From contig JBAMDO010000425.1 in the NCBI GenBank assembly GCA_037074765.1, positions 1 through 27,727 of the forward strand: a stretch of DNA of 27,727 nucleotides, given 5' to 3'. Shown here piece after piece: positions 11,190-22,397 of this stretch (positions are counted from its first letter, which is position 1; every line of letters starts with the position of its first letter). The translations under genes were made by a program, and so were the position numbers. Source of the stretch: Mansonella perstans (taxonomy: Eukaryota > Nematoda > Chromadorea > Rhabditida > Onchocercidae). The notes under the pieces were generated by a model. That model had not been told where the DNA came from and ran no database searches. It worked only from the letters and a program-made list of their open reading frames with translations.

Positions 11190-14100
11190 CGAATGAATAG
11201 CGATGAGAAGGTAATTGGCCGATTAAATGTTACTAACAAAAATGAGTGTAACAATTATCAGCAATTAGAAATTGCCTGGAATTTGCATAATAATAGCCTA
11301 GTGTTAGGGACAGCCATTCTTGTCACTTATTTCATGAAACACGACGATTTGTTGGAAAAGATTCCTTTTTTCGTATTTTTAACATTGTCTCAGTTGAAAA
11401 ACACTCGAAAAATAACAAAGGTTATAAATTTGATATTGTGTTAATTCCTAAATGTAAAAATTTCAAAATTTCAAATATTTGTTGTTTATAGAAAAACTTC
11501 AAAACAATTATAAATTGTCGAATTTTCAAATTTTTTGAATAATATATGCCAAACATTGCCTGGAATTAGATGCTTCTTCCATTCTTCCAATTAATTTTCT
11601 GATTCTCAGCTATAGTAGTGAATATCAATGATAATTAATACTAATTATATTCATTCATAATTTTTCACCTTACCACATGTTGCCTATTGTAATTGTTTTC
11701 CTTTTTTTTTTCTAACATTTCGTGAAATTTTATTTCTGATCAGCTTCTCTCAGTTGGTTCAAAATAATGAAATCATTGCCGGAGCATTATTACTTTTCTC
11801 TGAAAATAATGAATCAAAATGTGGGCTTGAATGATTCATATAAAAATTTGAAGTTTTCGGGAAAAAAACTTACGATTATAATCTGGCAATAGATTGATTC
11901 ATCGAAACTTTTTGTGCTTTCATAATAACATTTGATATTAACAGTTTAACATTGAATTAAATGGAGATTAGTTTCTCTGGCATTAATATCATATCAAATT
12001 TAGTTCAGGAGTTTTGACTTTGACTAATTGTAATATAAGCTCAGATTTATGTTCAGATTATATACTCCTAAAGCACTTCATTGTTTAAAATACCGGAATA
12101 ATGAGCTTATTGGGAAAAATTTATCAATCATTTAGAAAGCCTAATTTTAAGCAATCGATCTTTCCTTTCATCAATTATACCAAAAGCGATTTGTCAAACA
12201 TTTTTAAACTGATTCAATATTTTGCATCTAAAATTACATTTTCTTTTTGCTTTTAGAACCATCACTCACTTTTAATGCAGTATTTTCAAATAAATTTCTG
12301 CAATAAAAACAAATTCCAATTTTCATTTCTTATATAATAATAATAGAATGCAATAGAATGCTATGTAATGTGAAAGATTTTTGTGGAATATAAAAATTCT
12401 ATTTTATAATTTAAATATAGTCAATGGGATATCGAAAACAACTAAAATATTATCAGTCATTGTAATGTCTATCGGTGTTATCTGAAATTCATACGACCAT
12501 CCGTTTTCAATAACATATTTCTTGTCAGTACATTCTGTATTCTTTTTAACTAATATATATTTCTAATCTAATTTTGATTGAAAAATTTCAATGGATTTTT
12601 GTAGAAAAGAAGAATAAAGAAGATTCTGTCGATGAAATGAATACACTTCTTAAATGTCACAACAATTTGCACCGTATGCTTTTAAAATGCTTCTTTTGCC
12701 TTTTTTTTTTCATAAATTTAGCTTTATTTTATAGGTTCTAAATGGTGTCTTTTGAAATTAAAATCAATTAATGACTAATTTACTGCCATTAATACTTCCA
12801 ATCTCTTATTATGCAAGTTTTTTCCATTGATTTTCTTTTATTCGGGAAACTTTTGCAACAACAGAAAAGATGAAAGCTTTTCTTATTTTCGCCAAACATT
12901 TAAAATTCCTTCAATTGTTAATGAAATTAATAATTAATTGATTGCAAATCATTGGTTTATGATATATTACTCATCATATGCACGAATTAAATCTTGTCAT
13001 CGTCGAATGTACAAGAACCCTAATTGTCACATTTCTCTTAATTTATTCCCACTAGAAAACTCATCTTTGATTATTTCATTTCTCAGATTTAATTACTGCT
13101 CGCTGCAACATTTCTGTTACTTTTACTGAATTAGCAAGAAATGAATTCATTTAAAATATTTAAATTTCTCTTATTATTATTCCTTCTATACTAATGCAAT
13201 AATTTTATGCGTTATTTTAATCCAAACGTAAAATGATTATTATAATTGCTATAAGATTATTTGCTTCAACTAATTAACTAATTAAAAAACAATTAATTAG
13301 GAACAAAGAGTGCAACAAGAGGAATATTATATTTAATAATTATGAATTCTTGTCTATGTAATTTTCCGGAAATAAATTATATCCATTACTGCAAATGAAT
13401 AAGAAGTGAATTGAAATTTGAATCAAAAGCAGTAGGCGGAATTGATGCATGAACAGATGAATTTGATTCCATTCTTATTTCATTTTCACTTACTTGTTCG
13501 TATGTCAGAGCATCAAAATGTATTCATTCAGTCCAATCATAAGCAAGTATCATCTAAGAATCAGCACTAGCATATTGGTAAATAGGTAAGATAAGCAAAT
13601 AAACAAACAGATTGTACAACGGTCTTAAGATATGACTACTTACTTTTCAACTGTCAACAGCTCCTACATTAATTTTCATTATGAACTTGAAATTAAAATT
13701 TTTCTTCGAGCTATTTGAAAAAATCATTCTTTTTTTTTGTAAATTGCTATCATTTTGGAAAAAATTTCACATCATCACACAAACTTTATTTCGTAATTTT
13801 CAGAAAATGATTGGTCACTTAGTTATTTCAAAATCAAATTTTAATTAAAAAAAAATTGCAGTTTCTAGTAGACGATAGAGGAAGAAACAATTTCAATTTC
13901 AAATTGAATTTTAAACTTCATATTACGAAATTTTCATTTTTACTGCTAATCAAATTTGTAAATACCCAAAAACAAAAGTAACTGACAAACAATTTTTCCT
14001 GCTGCTTATTTACTTATTTACTTTTTTTCTAATTACTTTTAACTGCTATAATACCTGTCGAAAATATGTTATTGTAAAGTAGTATTAACTTTCAATTAAT

Positions 14101-16640
14101 TATTTATCTTAGCTTAATCAAAATTTTGCAATTTTACTTATGTGATGTAAAGTTAGAGAAAAATGCTTTCTATCGTTTGTTTTCTTGTTAAAAATTGCTA
14201 TCACAATCTGAAATTAACTAAAACTTGAATTACAAAATAATCGAAATTTTTATATGTTATTTACGATACTCGTTAATGTATGAGAATTTTATTTTAACTT
14301 ATTAGCTATTTATTTATCCAAACTTTGTTCGTTTATTTCATTTACAATTTTTTTCTTTACTATCACTCTCTTCCCTTTTCCTTTTGTTTTAAAATTTGAA
14401 ATCAATAATTATCAATGATGGAAAAACCAATAATTGTTTCATCAAAGGAAAAAATGAATCGAAAAACTTTAACATAAAGAAATAATTTGTCTTGTGATTT
14501 CTTCTGGAAAATGTTCAATTTTTTCAAATTTTAAATTGTCGCATTGAAATATAAACAAATAAAAGAAATAATTCTTTCCCAAAGCGATAACAATTTACAA
14601 AAAAAAATTGCTTATGTGTAAATTCTTTTAGAAATTGCTTGTGTTTCCTCTGAAATAGAAAAAAGCATGCCTTTGGTTGAAAAAAAATGCTTCATTTGAA
14701 AACAGTTTGCACCTTTTTAATGCAGCTGCATATGCAAGTCGCATGCAAACAAAGCACATTTCATTTTATTGATTTTTTTTTATTATAAATTACAAATTCA
14801 TATTTTCACTTCGTTGCTTTTTTTCTTCCAAATATCTTTGCCTCTTTTTTAAACAATTTTTATTGAATTTTCTTAAAATTTCTGTTAAAAAACAATTTTC
14901 TGTTAAAATTTGGCAATGAAACTAATTGATTTATCGAAAATTTTCTTATAGCAAATAATTACTGCTTATTCACGTAAAGATTGGCGTTTTATGAAACGTG
15001 TTACGTACTTGACCAAATGACTTCTTTTTTGAAAATTTGCTCATATACTTAAATCTCTCTCATCATATGTTAATTCATATTGATACTATTTTTATTGAAA
15101 TGCGTATTTGCTAATTTCGTTAATTTCAACCTTTAATTTCTTACTTACTTTACAGAGAAATAAATATAAAAAGTAGGGAGAATGAAGAGGGATTTAAAAA
15201 ATCGACAATATTTGTCGTTTGTCTTAATTCGAAAGTTTTTGCCGAATATTTCAATCATTCGTCTCAATGCTGTGTCAATATTTTTAAAAGAAAACGGAAA
15301 AAGTACCGTTCAATTTATAATTTAAATAGCATTTCCCTATAAAAATTTAACAAGTTTGAATTCTGACAAGTTAACCACTGCTCATTTCTAATACCTCCAT
15401 TGAATGAAGTGATTTTAATAAACTGATGTCTCATGTGACATCTATGACACATATCTTTAATCATTTAATTAATAATTACAGAGCATATGTTTTGAATTCT
15501 TGCGCAAAAAATTATCCAAAATTTCTGATAAAAAAAGTTGTTTGAAGTAAATAAATGCAATCGTTGCATGCACTTTTTTTGCATGTTCGTGCACGTTAAA
15601 AATGCAAGATGAAAATGTTTATTTGATGATAACTTTTGCATTTCAATTAAAATTTTGCATTTATGAAGAAATTCATTACCGCAATATTTGCAAACTCGAA
15701 CGGATCATATCAATGGCTTTAAACTGTTGTAACGGCAACTGTTTGGATTGTCTTGCGACGTCTTACTGCACTACCAGAACGCATCAGTTTTCCCGTTCCC
15801 GCATTACAATTAATTAAACTTCCAACAAAATGCCGCCTACATTGGAACTCATTAGGGGCTAGCTTGAATAGCTTTAGTCTTTATTAGTTTTAATTTACAA
15901 TTTTATTTAATCTAATATAACTCAAGCATTATATTTATTGCTGATAGCCGACTTCTGCTTTTTTAGATTTAAATCCATTTTTTAAATTTAATTTATCTTT
16001 ATTCATTTCAGTGTTGAGTTTCAAGAATTTTGTACTTTTAGTAATAAATGGTTTTAAATGCCCGTTTGCTTGGACTATGCAATGTTAAATAAATATGGAA
16101 AAGTGTATACTGTGTGATGATCGAAACCCATCCTTAAAAACTTTTTTTTTAAAAAAGATTTTAAAAAATTTAACTGACGGATATGTTCCGTAAATTGCTA
16201 TTACTGTTGCCTTAGCCTTTCAAAAAATTTCATGAAATTCTTTCTTCTACCAAACGTTCAAAAATATTATTAAAATGTTCGAATCAATGCATTTCTTAAT
16301 TCCTTCGAGAAGTTTAATATAAATAATTATCAATTAATTTACCAATAAGCAAATGATATTTGCTATTCTCTTTTCAACCACTCATAACAAATTAATTCCC
16401 ATTCTTTGATCTCATGTGCTTATCACATATGTTAGTCATCATATTAATTAATTAATCCACCATTAGTATAAAAAAATTAATTGACATTATGATTTAATTT
16501 GGTTTAGTTAAAATTTAAATATCTCTTTCGAGAATTAATATAAATTTTAATGTACAGAAGGCCATTTTTCGTCCATTCGTTGTTTCATTATCCGTTTCAT
16601 CTTATCATTTATGAACATTTATATCAGTAAACATTTACAA
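11190..16640. other. Gene-poor AT-rich stretch with a GC-richer island near 15.8 kb
   Basis: No complete gene is supportable. The frame 11193-11444 (+) begins with mixed, coding-like codons (MNSDEKVIGRL) but turns into Phe/Leu/Ile-rich sequence and matches nothing I know. GCATGC motifs recur at 14741-14746 and 15565-15570. Around 15690-15880 the sequence is clearly richer in G, C and CpG, and a minus-strand frame is open for 53 residues; see findings. Everything else is T- or A-rich spacer. Confidence 0.5.
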
Positions 16641-17118
16641 ACTAAGCAACAATTATTTTCAGGATACAATGCGGTAAATTCAGGAGATCTTCTTGTTATT
16701 CTGCAAGAGTCATTCATTGCTAATTAATCAATTTAATTGATTATACCTTTCATTCATATCACGAAACCTTCAGCTCAAATACACTAAGCTGACTATTTGA
16801 ATGTTTAATTGGAATTTCTTTCATTTATTTCCAACTACCATCTCAATTATCACTGCAGCTATATTCATTTCTGAATATTCGATTAGATGCTCGAAATTAA
16901 TAAATTGAAAAAAATTTTGTAATTAATTCCAATGAATGGAAGTTAAAATTAATGCCAAATGAATAAGTAAAAAGTCATTAATTGAAATGCATAAAGATAA
17001 CAACAGCAGCATTAATACTTATTGTCGCAAGTACTTTCATACATTCATATACATCCACCTGCTAATTACTGCTGCTCAAAATTGGTGAATTATCGGTCAT
17101 TTCGAAGCTAATGCTACA

Positions 17119-20100
17119 ATGTATGTGACAATATTAATAATGTTGACAAATGTATTGCCATCCTTACATGAAATGTTGAAACAAGTTGATTTCACTGTAA
17201 CTGATCCAGCCTGTAATCTGATGATACCAATTTATAATCAAAATATTATCTCACCATTGAAGCAAACTATTTTTAAAATACGTATTTTTGATAGTAACGA
17301 TCGTGAGACGTTCGAATATGATTCGGAGAATATGAAAATTTTACAAGGTTTTTCTTTTTTAAGCTTTTTGTCTTAAAATTTAAAATTTTGCACTTTACAA
17401 TTTAATCATTCGAAAAGAAAAATTTTAATTTTGCCATTTGTAAAAAAACGATTTCGTATTAATACTAATTGTATTTTACTAATCTATTCATAAGTTTGTG
17501 ATTAGTAATTATTTCATTTCTTTGAATTTGTTTTTGCAAAGAGAAAAGAATTAAAATTTAAAAACTTTAAATCTGCACAATAATACTTTCAAAGTAAGCT
17601 TTAATTCATTACAAATGCTTAAAATTGGTATTTAAATGCAGCAATTCGAATAAATGACAACTGATATAACTGATTTTCAACAATTCTATTTCCTTTTTTT
17701 TCTCTGGACTTGTCTAATAAAAAGTAATTAACAGTACGGGTAGAAGGTGGTCCATTTGAACGGGCACAAATACAAGCTCGTTCGATCATCAATCCAACAA
17801 CCCAAGTGGGACGATTCGTCGCCCCGATACCTGATTATTTCAAACTTGTCGACTGCAACGGTAATTACGGTCAGTCATTTAATTTTTTTGATTTTTTCAT
17901 ATATTTTGACAGTTTTTGCTTTTTTAAAAGATTTTCCGCTTTTCAGTTTGTGCTTCGCCATTTTATCATCTAAACTTTTAATTTTTCGTCAGTTTTAATT
18001 TTTGCCTTAGTTCTTTTCTCATTTCAATCAAATTTCAACTTCCATAAAAAATTACGAAGAATTTTTTGCTGATATAACTGACAAAGTCCTAATTTAAAAC
18101 CGTGCCATTTCAATAAGTGATAATCGATGATATGATTTAAACCTAGCAATTTCTATCATTTATTAAATTAAATATATCGATGTGCAAGCATATTAACGAA
18201 TAAACATATCAAAATTTTCTTGACTTATTCATTTCAAAATTTTATTAAATTCAAAATGTACTACTGTAAGACATTGCAGGAAGTGCTATAATTAATGATG
18301 GTACAGTATCCAGACGACATTCCAGTCTAAAGTGGCAACCACCAAATGTTTCTTCTGGCGCAATTATCTTCTTGGCAAGTATTATCCACTCTAAACAATT
18401 ATATCACATCCGATCATCTTTCATTTCGCCAGTCTCTAATAGCACTCGATGTTTGTTTCAAGTTATTTAATTTCTTTAATAAATTCAATTTTTGAAACGA
18501 GCAGAAAAATGATTTTAATTTCCCATTATTAATTATCAAATTTAATTTGATTCTCATTCAGTGCATTCAATACATTTCCAGTATTAAAAATCACTATATT
18601 TAAGAGTGCGTAGTAGGCCTAAATTGTCGTGTTCATGTTGTCCTTAGATACGAGTGCTGTTTCTGGAAAAAAGTGCTGCATTTAATATTTTTAGACAATA
18701 TAAAAATATTCAATACATTTCCAGTATTAAAAATCACAGGACAATTTCAGTGACGAAACAAGGTTGTGGTACTACATATGGATGTTTCAAAATTGGTAAT
18801 CCACAGTGCCTATTTGGTGAAACATGTCTTTTTTCATTAAAATGGCGTTGTTACAAGAAATCGATGATTGTTGAAGCTACACATTACGGCCATATTGCTT
18901 CTTTTGGCTTAACTGAAGTATATAAATTTATTTTAATTAATTTTTGATTTAATATAATTCCTTCGTATTTTTGTATCCAGTATGTAATATTTAATACATG
19001 ACATGTATTTTGATTTAGTATTATTTAATTATACATACGAAAATAAGAAAAGAGAATTAATCATAGTAATTTAATAGTCATAAAGTCAAGGAGCACGCTG
19101 GACGACGATAATTGGCAAATGAGAAAATTGATTAAAGATAAATAAAGATTGCAGTTTAATGGAGAATTTCAATTTATTTCAGTCTTATTTGTATTAATCT
19201 ATTTTTGCTCTATAACCTTTTCTGGCCATTTACTTGCATTTTATTTATTTTATTTCTCCACCTAACTTCACATATTTAACCATTAATATTTTACAGCATT
19301 TTAGAAAAAAAATCATTTCATTACTGCGAAATTTTTATCTCTCATAAAGTAAAAGTAACGAACTCTTAGAACGAAAAGCGTGCAGTACTGTGTGTTGCGA
19401 CAAACAGTAATTCATCGATCAATGATTATTATATAACCGGTGATCGGGGATTTCTAAATATCTTTGGTCGACCACACAGCAAGAGATTGAAAACAATTAA
19501 CGACGGCTTGCGTACTTATTGCCGGTAAACTGTTCTCATGAACAATTTCTTCTTTCTCTTTTAAATAATTAGTTTTATAAATTTTGTTTTTCTCAAAAAA
19601 AAATTTTGATTCTTTTTTTCTTTTCTTAGCAATTTGATTTGGTTTAAATTATTCCGATTTGATTTCGCTGAAAATTATATTATTATCAATGAAATAAAAT
19701 AATAAAATTATTTGTAACATAAATGACAATTATTTCACTTCTCTTTTAAATCGTCAATTCTTCGTTTTGCAGTTTCGAAATGGAACGTCCCAAAAGGAGC
19801 ACTTCGGTATTATTATTTGGGAAAGTCAATTCATGTAAGTTCTTAATTACTTCATCAATCAGACAACTAGTGAACTTCCACGTTTGCATTTGTAAATCTA
19901 AAATAATTTAGTTACATTTTAAAACAAATTGAAAAAGCATTCCGAAATATCTGATCAAATTTTCATTTTCATTTTCTTTGAATTACCAATTATCAATCAA
20001 TCAATACATTCTTTTCTTTTGCATAGTCGGTCATCCATATAAGTTGCGTAAATGGAGAATTCCTGGATCGAATATGTGTAATCCGAATTTGATTTCGTCC

Positions 20101-20217
20101 GGTCTAACCTGGTCACCAGTAACCACTTACATATCATCTTCCAACATCAGGTCTAAGTGCCAATATTTATTGCTATATATTTCGTATTTGCTTATCATTT
20201 TGTTATCTTTTAATTAA
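17119..20217 (+). CDS. Reeler-DOMON domain extracellular protein, likely GPI-anchored, seven exons
   Basis: Exons: 17119-17347, 17735-17860, 18280-18378, 18751-18917, 19370-19524, 19773-19834 and 20027-20217. All introns are GT...AG, all phases agree, and they sum to 1029 bases (342 residues plus TAA). An in-frame TGA upstream makes ATG 17119 the first Met. Residues 1-17 are hydrophobic and may be a weak signal peptide. Residues about 24-152 form a Reeler domain: DPACNLM, EGGPFERAQIQAR, VGRF, a second Cys in LVDCNG, then LKWQPPNVSSGAIIFLA. Residues about 155-285 form a DOMON domain: GCGTTYGCF, CLFSLKW, GHIASFGLTE, RAVLCV and a YYITGD segment. Possible N-glycosylation sites are N141 and N221. 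Residues 326-342 are a hydrophobic tail after a small polar stretch (SSSNIRSK), as in GPI-anchor signals; a plain membrane tail is the alternative. FRRS1-type ferric reductases share Reeler-DOMON but continue into cytochrome b561, absent here, so electron transfer across a membrane is unlikely. Insect Reeler proteins act in immunity; the role here is unknown. Least certain is the exon 3/4 junction. AG 16661-16662 (TTTTCAG) is a possible upstream trans-splice or 5'UTR acceptor. Confidence 0.87.
18565..18737 (+). repeat. 30-bp perfect direct repeat within intron 3 of the Reeler-DOMON gene
   Basis: A 30-base segment starting ATTCAATACATTTCCAG and ending AAAAATCAC occurs identically at 18565-18594 and 18708-18737, 143 bases apart. 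Each copy carries a TTTCCAG acceptor-like motif. Entering the downstream frame at copy 2's acceptor after the exon 3 donor would be out of phase, so I place the true acceptor at TTTCAG ending 18750, 13 bases past the second copy. Confidence 0.9.
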
Positions 20218-20274
20218 TGATATCATTGATTGTGATATTTTGTTACGTTTTTATGCTTTTGAATATTTTCAATT

Positions 20275-20280
20275 AATAAA
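20275..20280 (+). terminator. AATAAA polyadenylation signal of the Reeler-DOMON gene
   Basis: AATAAA lies 58 bases after the TAA stop, at a normal distance for a nematode 3'UTR, and is followed by T-rich sequence. It is the first such hexamer after the stop. Confidence 0.6.
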
Positions 20281-20551
20281 ATTAATTTTTAGTTCATTCT
20301 TTTTTCTGCATTAAAATAAAATTTTGTGTACAAACAAAACAAACAATGCATTCTAACTTTTTTAACACTGTCAAAAATTACAATGATTTCTTTGATTATA
20401 ACAGTTTATCATTTTATCATAAATCATTTCGATTCATTTTATTTTAACATATATATTTTAGAATATTTCAGACTTTCTTATGTTATGAAGTGTAAAATAA
20501 ATCCCCTAGTTTTTCTTATGTAAAGTTTGAGGGTTTTAATAAGTGATGCTG

Positions 20552-20659
20552 TACTGTAAGTGAAGAGATATAATACCGTAAGTGAAGAAATACTGTAAGT
20601 AAAGAAAGAATAAACTGTAAATGAAGGAGGAGTAAACTGTAAGTAAAGAAAGAGCAAAA
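20552..20659 (+). repeat. Imperfect minisatellite, five units of 17-24 bp with a GTAAGT core
   Basis: Units start at 20552, 20574, 20591, 20614 and 20636. The shared core is ACTGTAAGTRAAG, varying to ACCGTAAGTGAAG and ACTGTAAATGAAG. Unit length varies because of A/G-rich tails (AGAAAGAATAA, AGGAGGAGTAA). Four of five copies contain GTAAGT, the 5' splice-site consensus. The minus-strand open frame across this region (20536-20742) is a by-product of the repeat. Confidence 0.85.
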
Positions 20660-21492
20660 AAAAGGAAATGAAGAAAATTAACTGTTAACGCATGCAACAT
20701 TAAGCCATTTATGTTCGAATAAAAGCTCTGTTCTCGCATCAAAATTTATGTAAATGTCTTTGATAATATTTAGTTATTTAAATTTGAAAAGCTTTTAATG
20801 ATACGAAACTTCCGTTCTATCGTAATAGCGCTAATGATTCAGAATTTCCTTTCTTCTGCACTCTTTCCTGTTAATGTAGTTGCTAAATTGCAAACAGTTT
20901 AAAAACAAAGTTTCATGTCTTTCCAAAATATTTTCAAAATGCAAAAGGAGCTTATAGCACTTAAAATTTCTCATTAACAACTTTAAACTAACTTTTCATG
21001 CAAAATTGCTTTCTATTCAAAATTAAAAAACAAGTGCATAAGAGTTGGAAAGAGAAAAATAAAAAAATAGAAATACTGCAAAATATTCAAGATGAATTGA
21101 AGCAATGGTGCAGTTGTCGCAATTGCCACATTCAATGACTTGCTAATATTTCTTCACGACGATCTTTTTGAAAAAACTTATTTGTCTTAAAGCTAACATC
21201 GAAGCACAGAAAATGGAAAAAATAATGAAATTTTTATTTCTTTGCTTAAATATCTTTTCAAAAAAAGGAATATCAATTTAATTGGCAATATGATGATTCA
21301 TTTCATTTGCTTAGATATAATTGAAAAGCTTAGATTGATGGATTATTTGTTCTTCTTCTCATCAATTTTAACATTTTTAAGCATTTTGTTTTATCGTCGC
21401 TTTGTTGCCTTTTTGCTTCTTTCAGCTCAATGTTTAAAATTTCTGATTTGTCACTGATCGACTAAATTTAAAGATTTTCATCACTGTTGAAG

Positions 21493-21518
21493 ACTTCTTC
21501 ATTTTACTTCTTCATTTT
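21493..21518 (+). repeat. 13-bp tandem duplication
   Basis: ACTTCTTCATTTT is present twice head to tail without change. Confidence 0.85.
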
Positions 21519-22350
21519 ATTGCTATTACAATCAATATTGAAATGATCGATTAATAATTATTAAATAATTAATTTGCTAGATTAGTTCATCTCTTGATGT
21601 ACACATATATACAATTTTAATTAAGTCATTTGATTTTATTTTTTAATATTGATCCGTGCTGTGCCCTGATATTTGAAATGAATTAGTTTGATTTCATTAA
21701 ATTTCACAATAAAAATATCAGTAACTTTTGTTTTATGTAAAATTGGGTTTAGAAAAGGAAAAATTTCAAATAGAAAAAATCTGTTGTTAGTATTTTCAGC
21801 AGAAATGACAGGATGTTGACAACAAGCTCTGTCACATATGATGATGCAGTCAGAGCAAGGAAACTTATCCTATGCAAATGGCACACTCATTTAGATGAGA
21901 AATTCACCTCATTAGAGCAATTAAATTGATATTTAACTCATAATTGAAGAGTAGACTGTGTTTGAAATTCGGACAACAATAAAAGCTTCTCATTCAACTT
22001 TGTGTTTATAAAATGAAAAAATTATTGTTTATTTCCCGGAAGCGAAAACGGGTAACAAATAGAACAGATATTACACTTCAGATATACTATTATTGTCAAT
22101 GATTTATTTTAAATGTTGCCATATCAGTCTACAAAGATAAACAAATTTAAGCAGTGAACTTTTTTTGCAAGCAATTTTCATCGATTGGAATAATTTCCTT
22201 AAATTTTACTGCAAATTTAAAATTTGAAAAAAGTTTTTGAGATCAGAAAAGAAATTGCAGAAATATATTTTGATCAATTGAATTTTTCTTTCTTGTTTTG
22301 ATTAAAAATAAAATAGGTTGAAACAATAAAATGGACTGGAATTATCGTAC

Positions 22351-22397
22351 AAGAGAGGAAGAGAAAGAGAGAGAGAGAGAGAGAGATGAGGAGATAG
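22351..22397 (+). repeat. Homopurine (GA)n tract
   Basis: A run of A and G from AAGAGAGGAAGAG through about ten GA units ends in GATGAGGAGATAG. It is the first of seven GA/CT tracts spread over the next 4.3 kb. Confidence 0.9.

Larger units (their letters stand above)
20281..22350. other. Non-coding flank downstream of the Reeler-DOMON gene
   Basis: No supportable gene. Open frames here (for example 20326-20523 and 21242-21457, plus strand) are Phe/Ile/Leu/Lys-rich translations of AT-rich DNA. The stretch holds the GTAAGT-type repeat at 20552-20659 and a small 13-bp duplication at 21493-21518. Confidence 0.55.

Noticed and set aside
16283..16300. GTTCGAATC, resembling a tRNA T-loop (B box)
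   Set aside because: No A box at the right distance and no cloverleaf pairing; no tRNA elsewhere in the window.
16651..16674. TTTTCAG acceptor followed by ATGCG and a GTAAAT donor, suggesting a mini first exon of the Reeler-DOMON gene
   Set aside because: Joining it to the only nearby downstream acceptor (AG before 17108) does not keep the frame of ATG 17119; it could still be a 5'UTR or trans-splice site.
18654..18947. 97-residue open frame starting at GTG, seemingly one long ORF
   Set aside because: It is exon 4 plus flanking intron sequence read through; the true coding part is 18751-18917, though alternative upstream acceptors remain possible.
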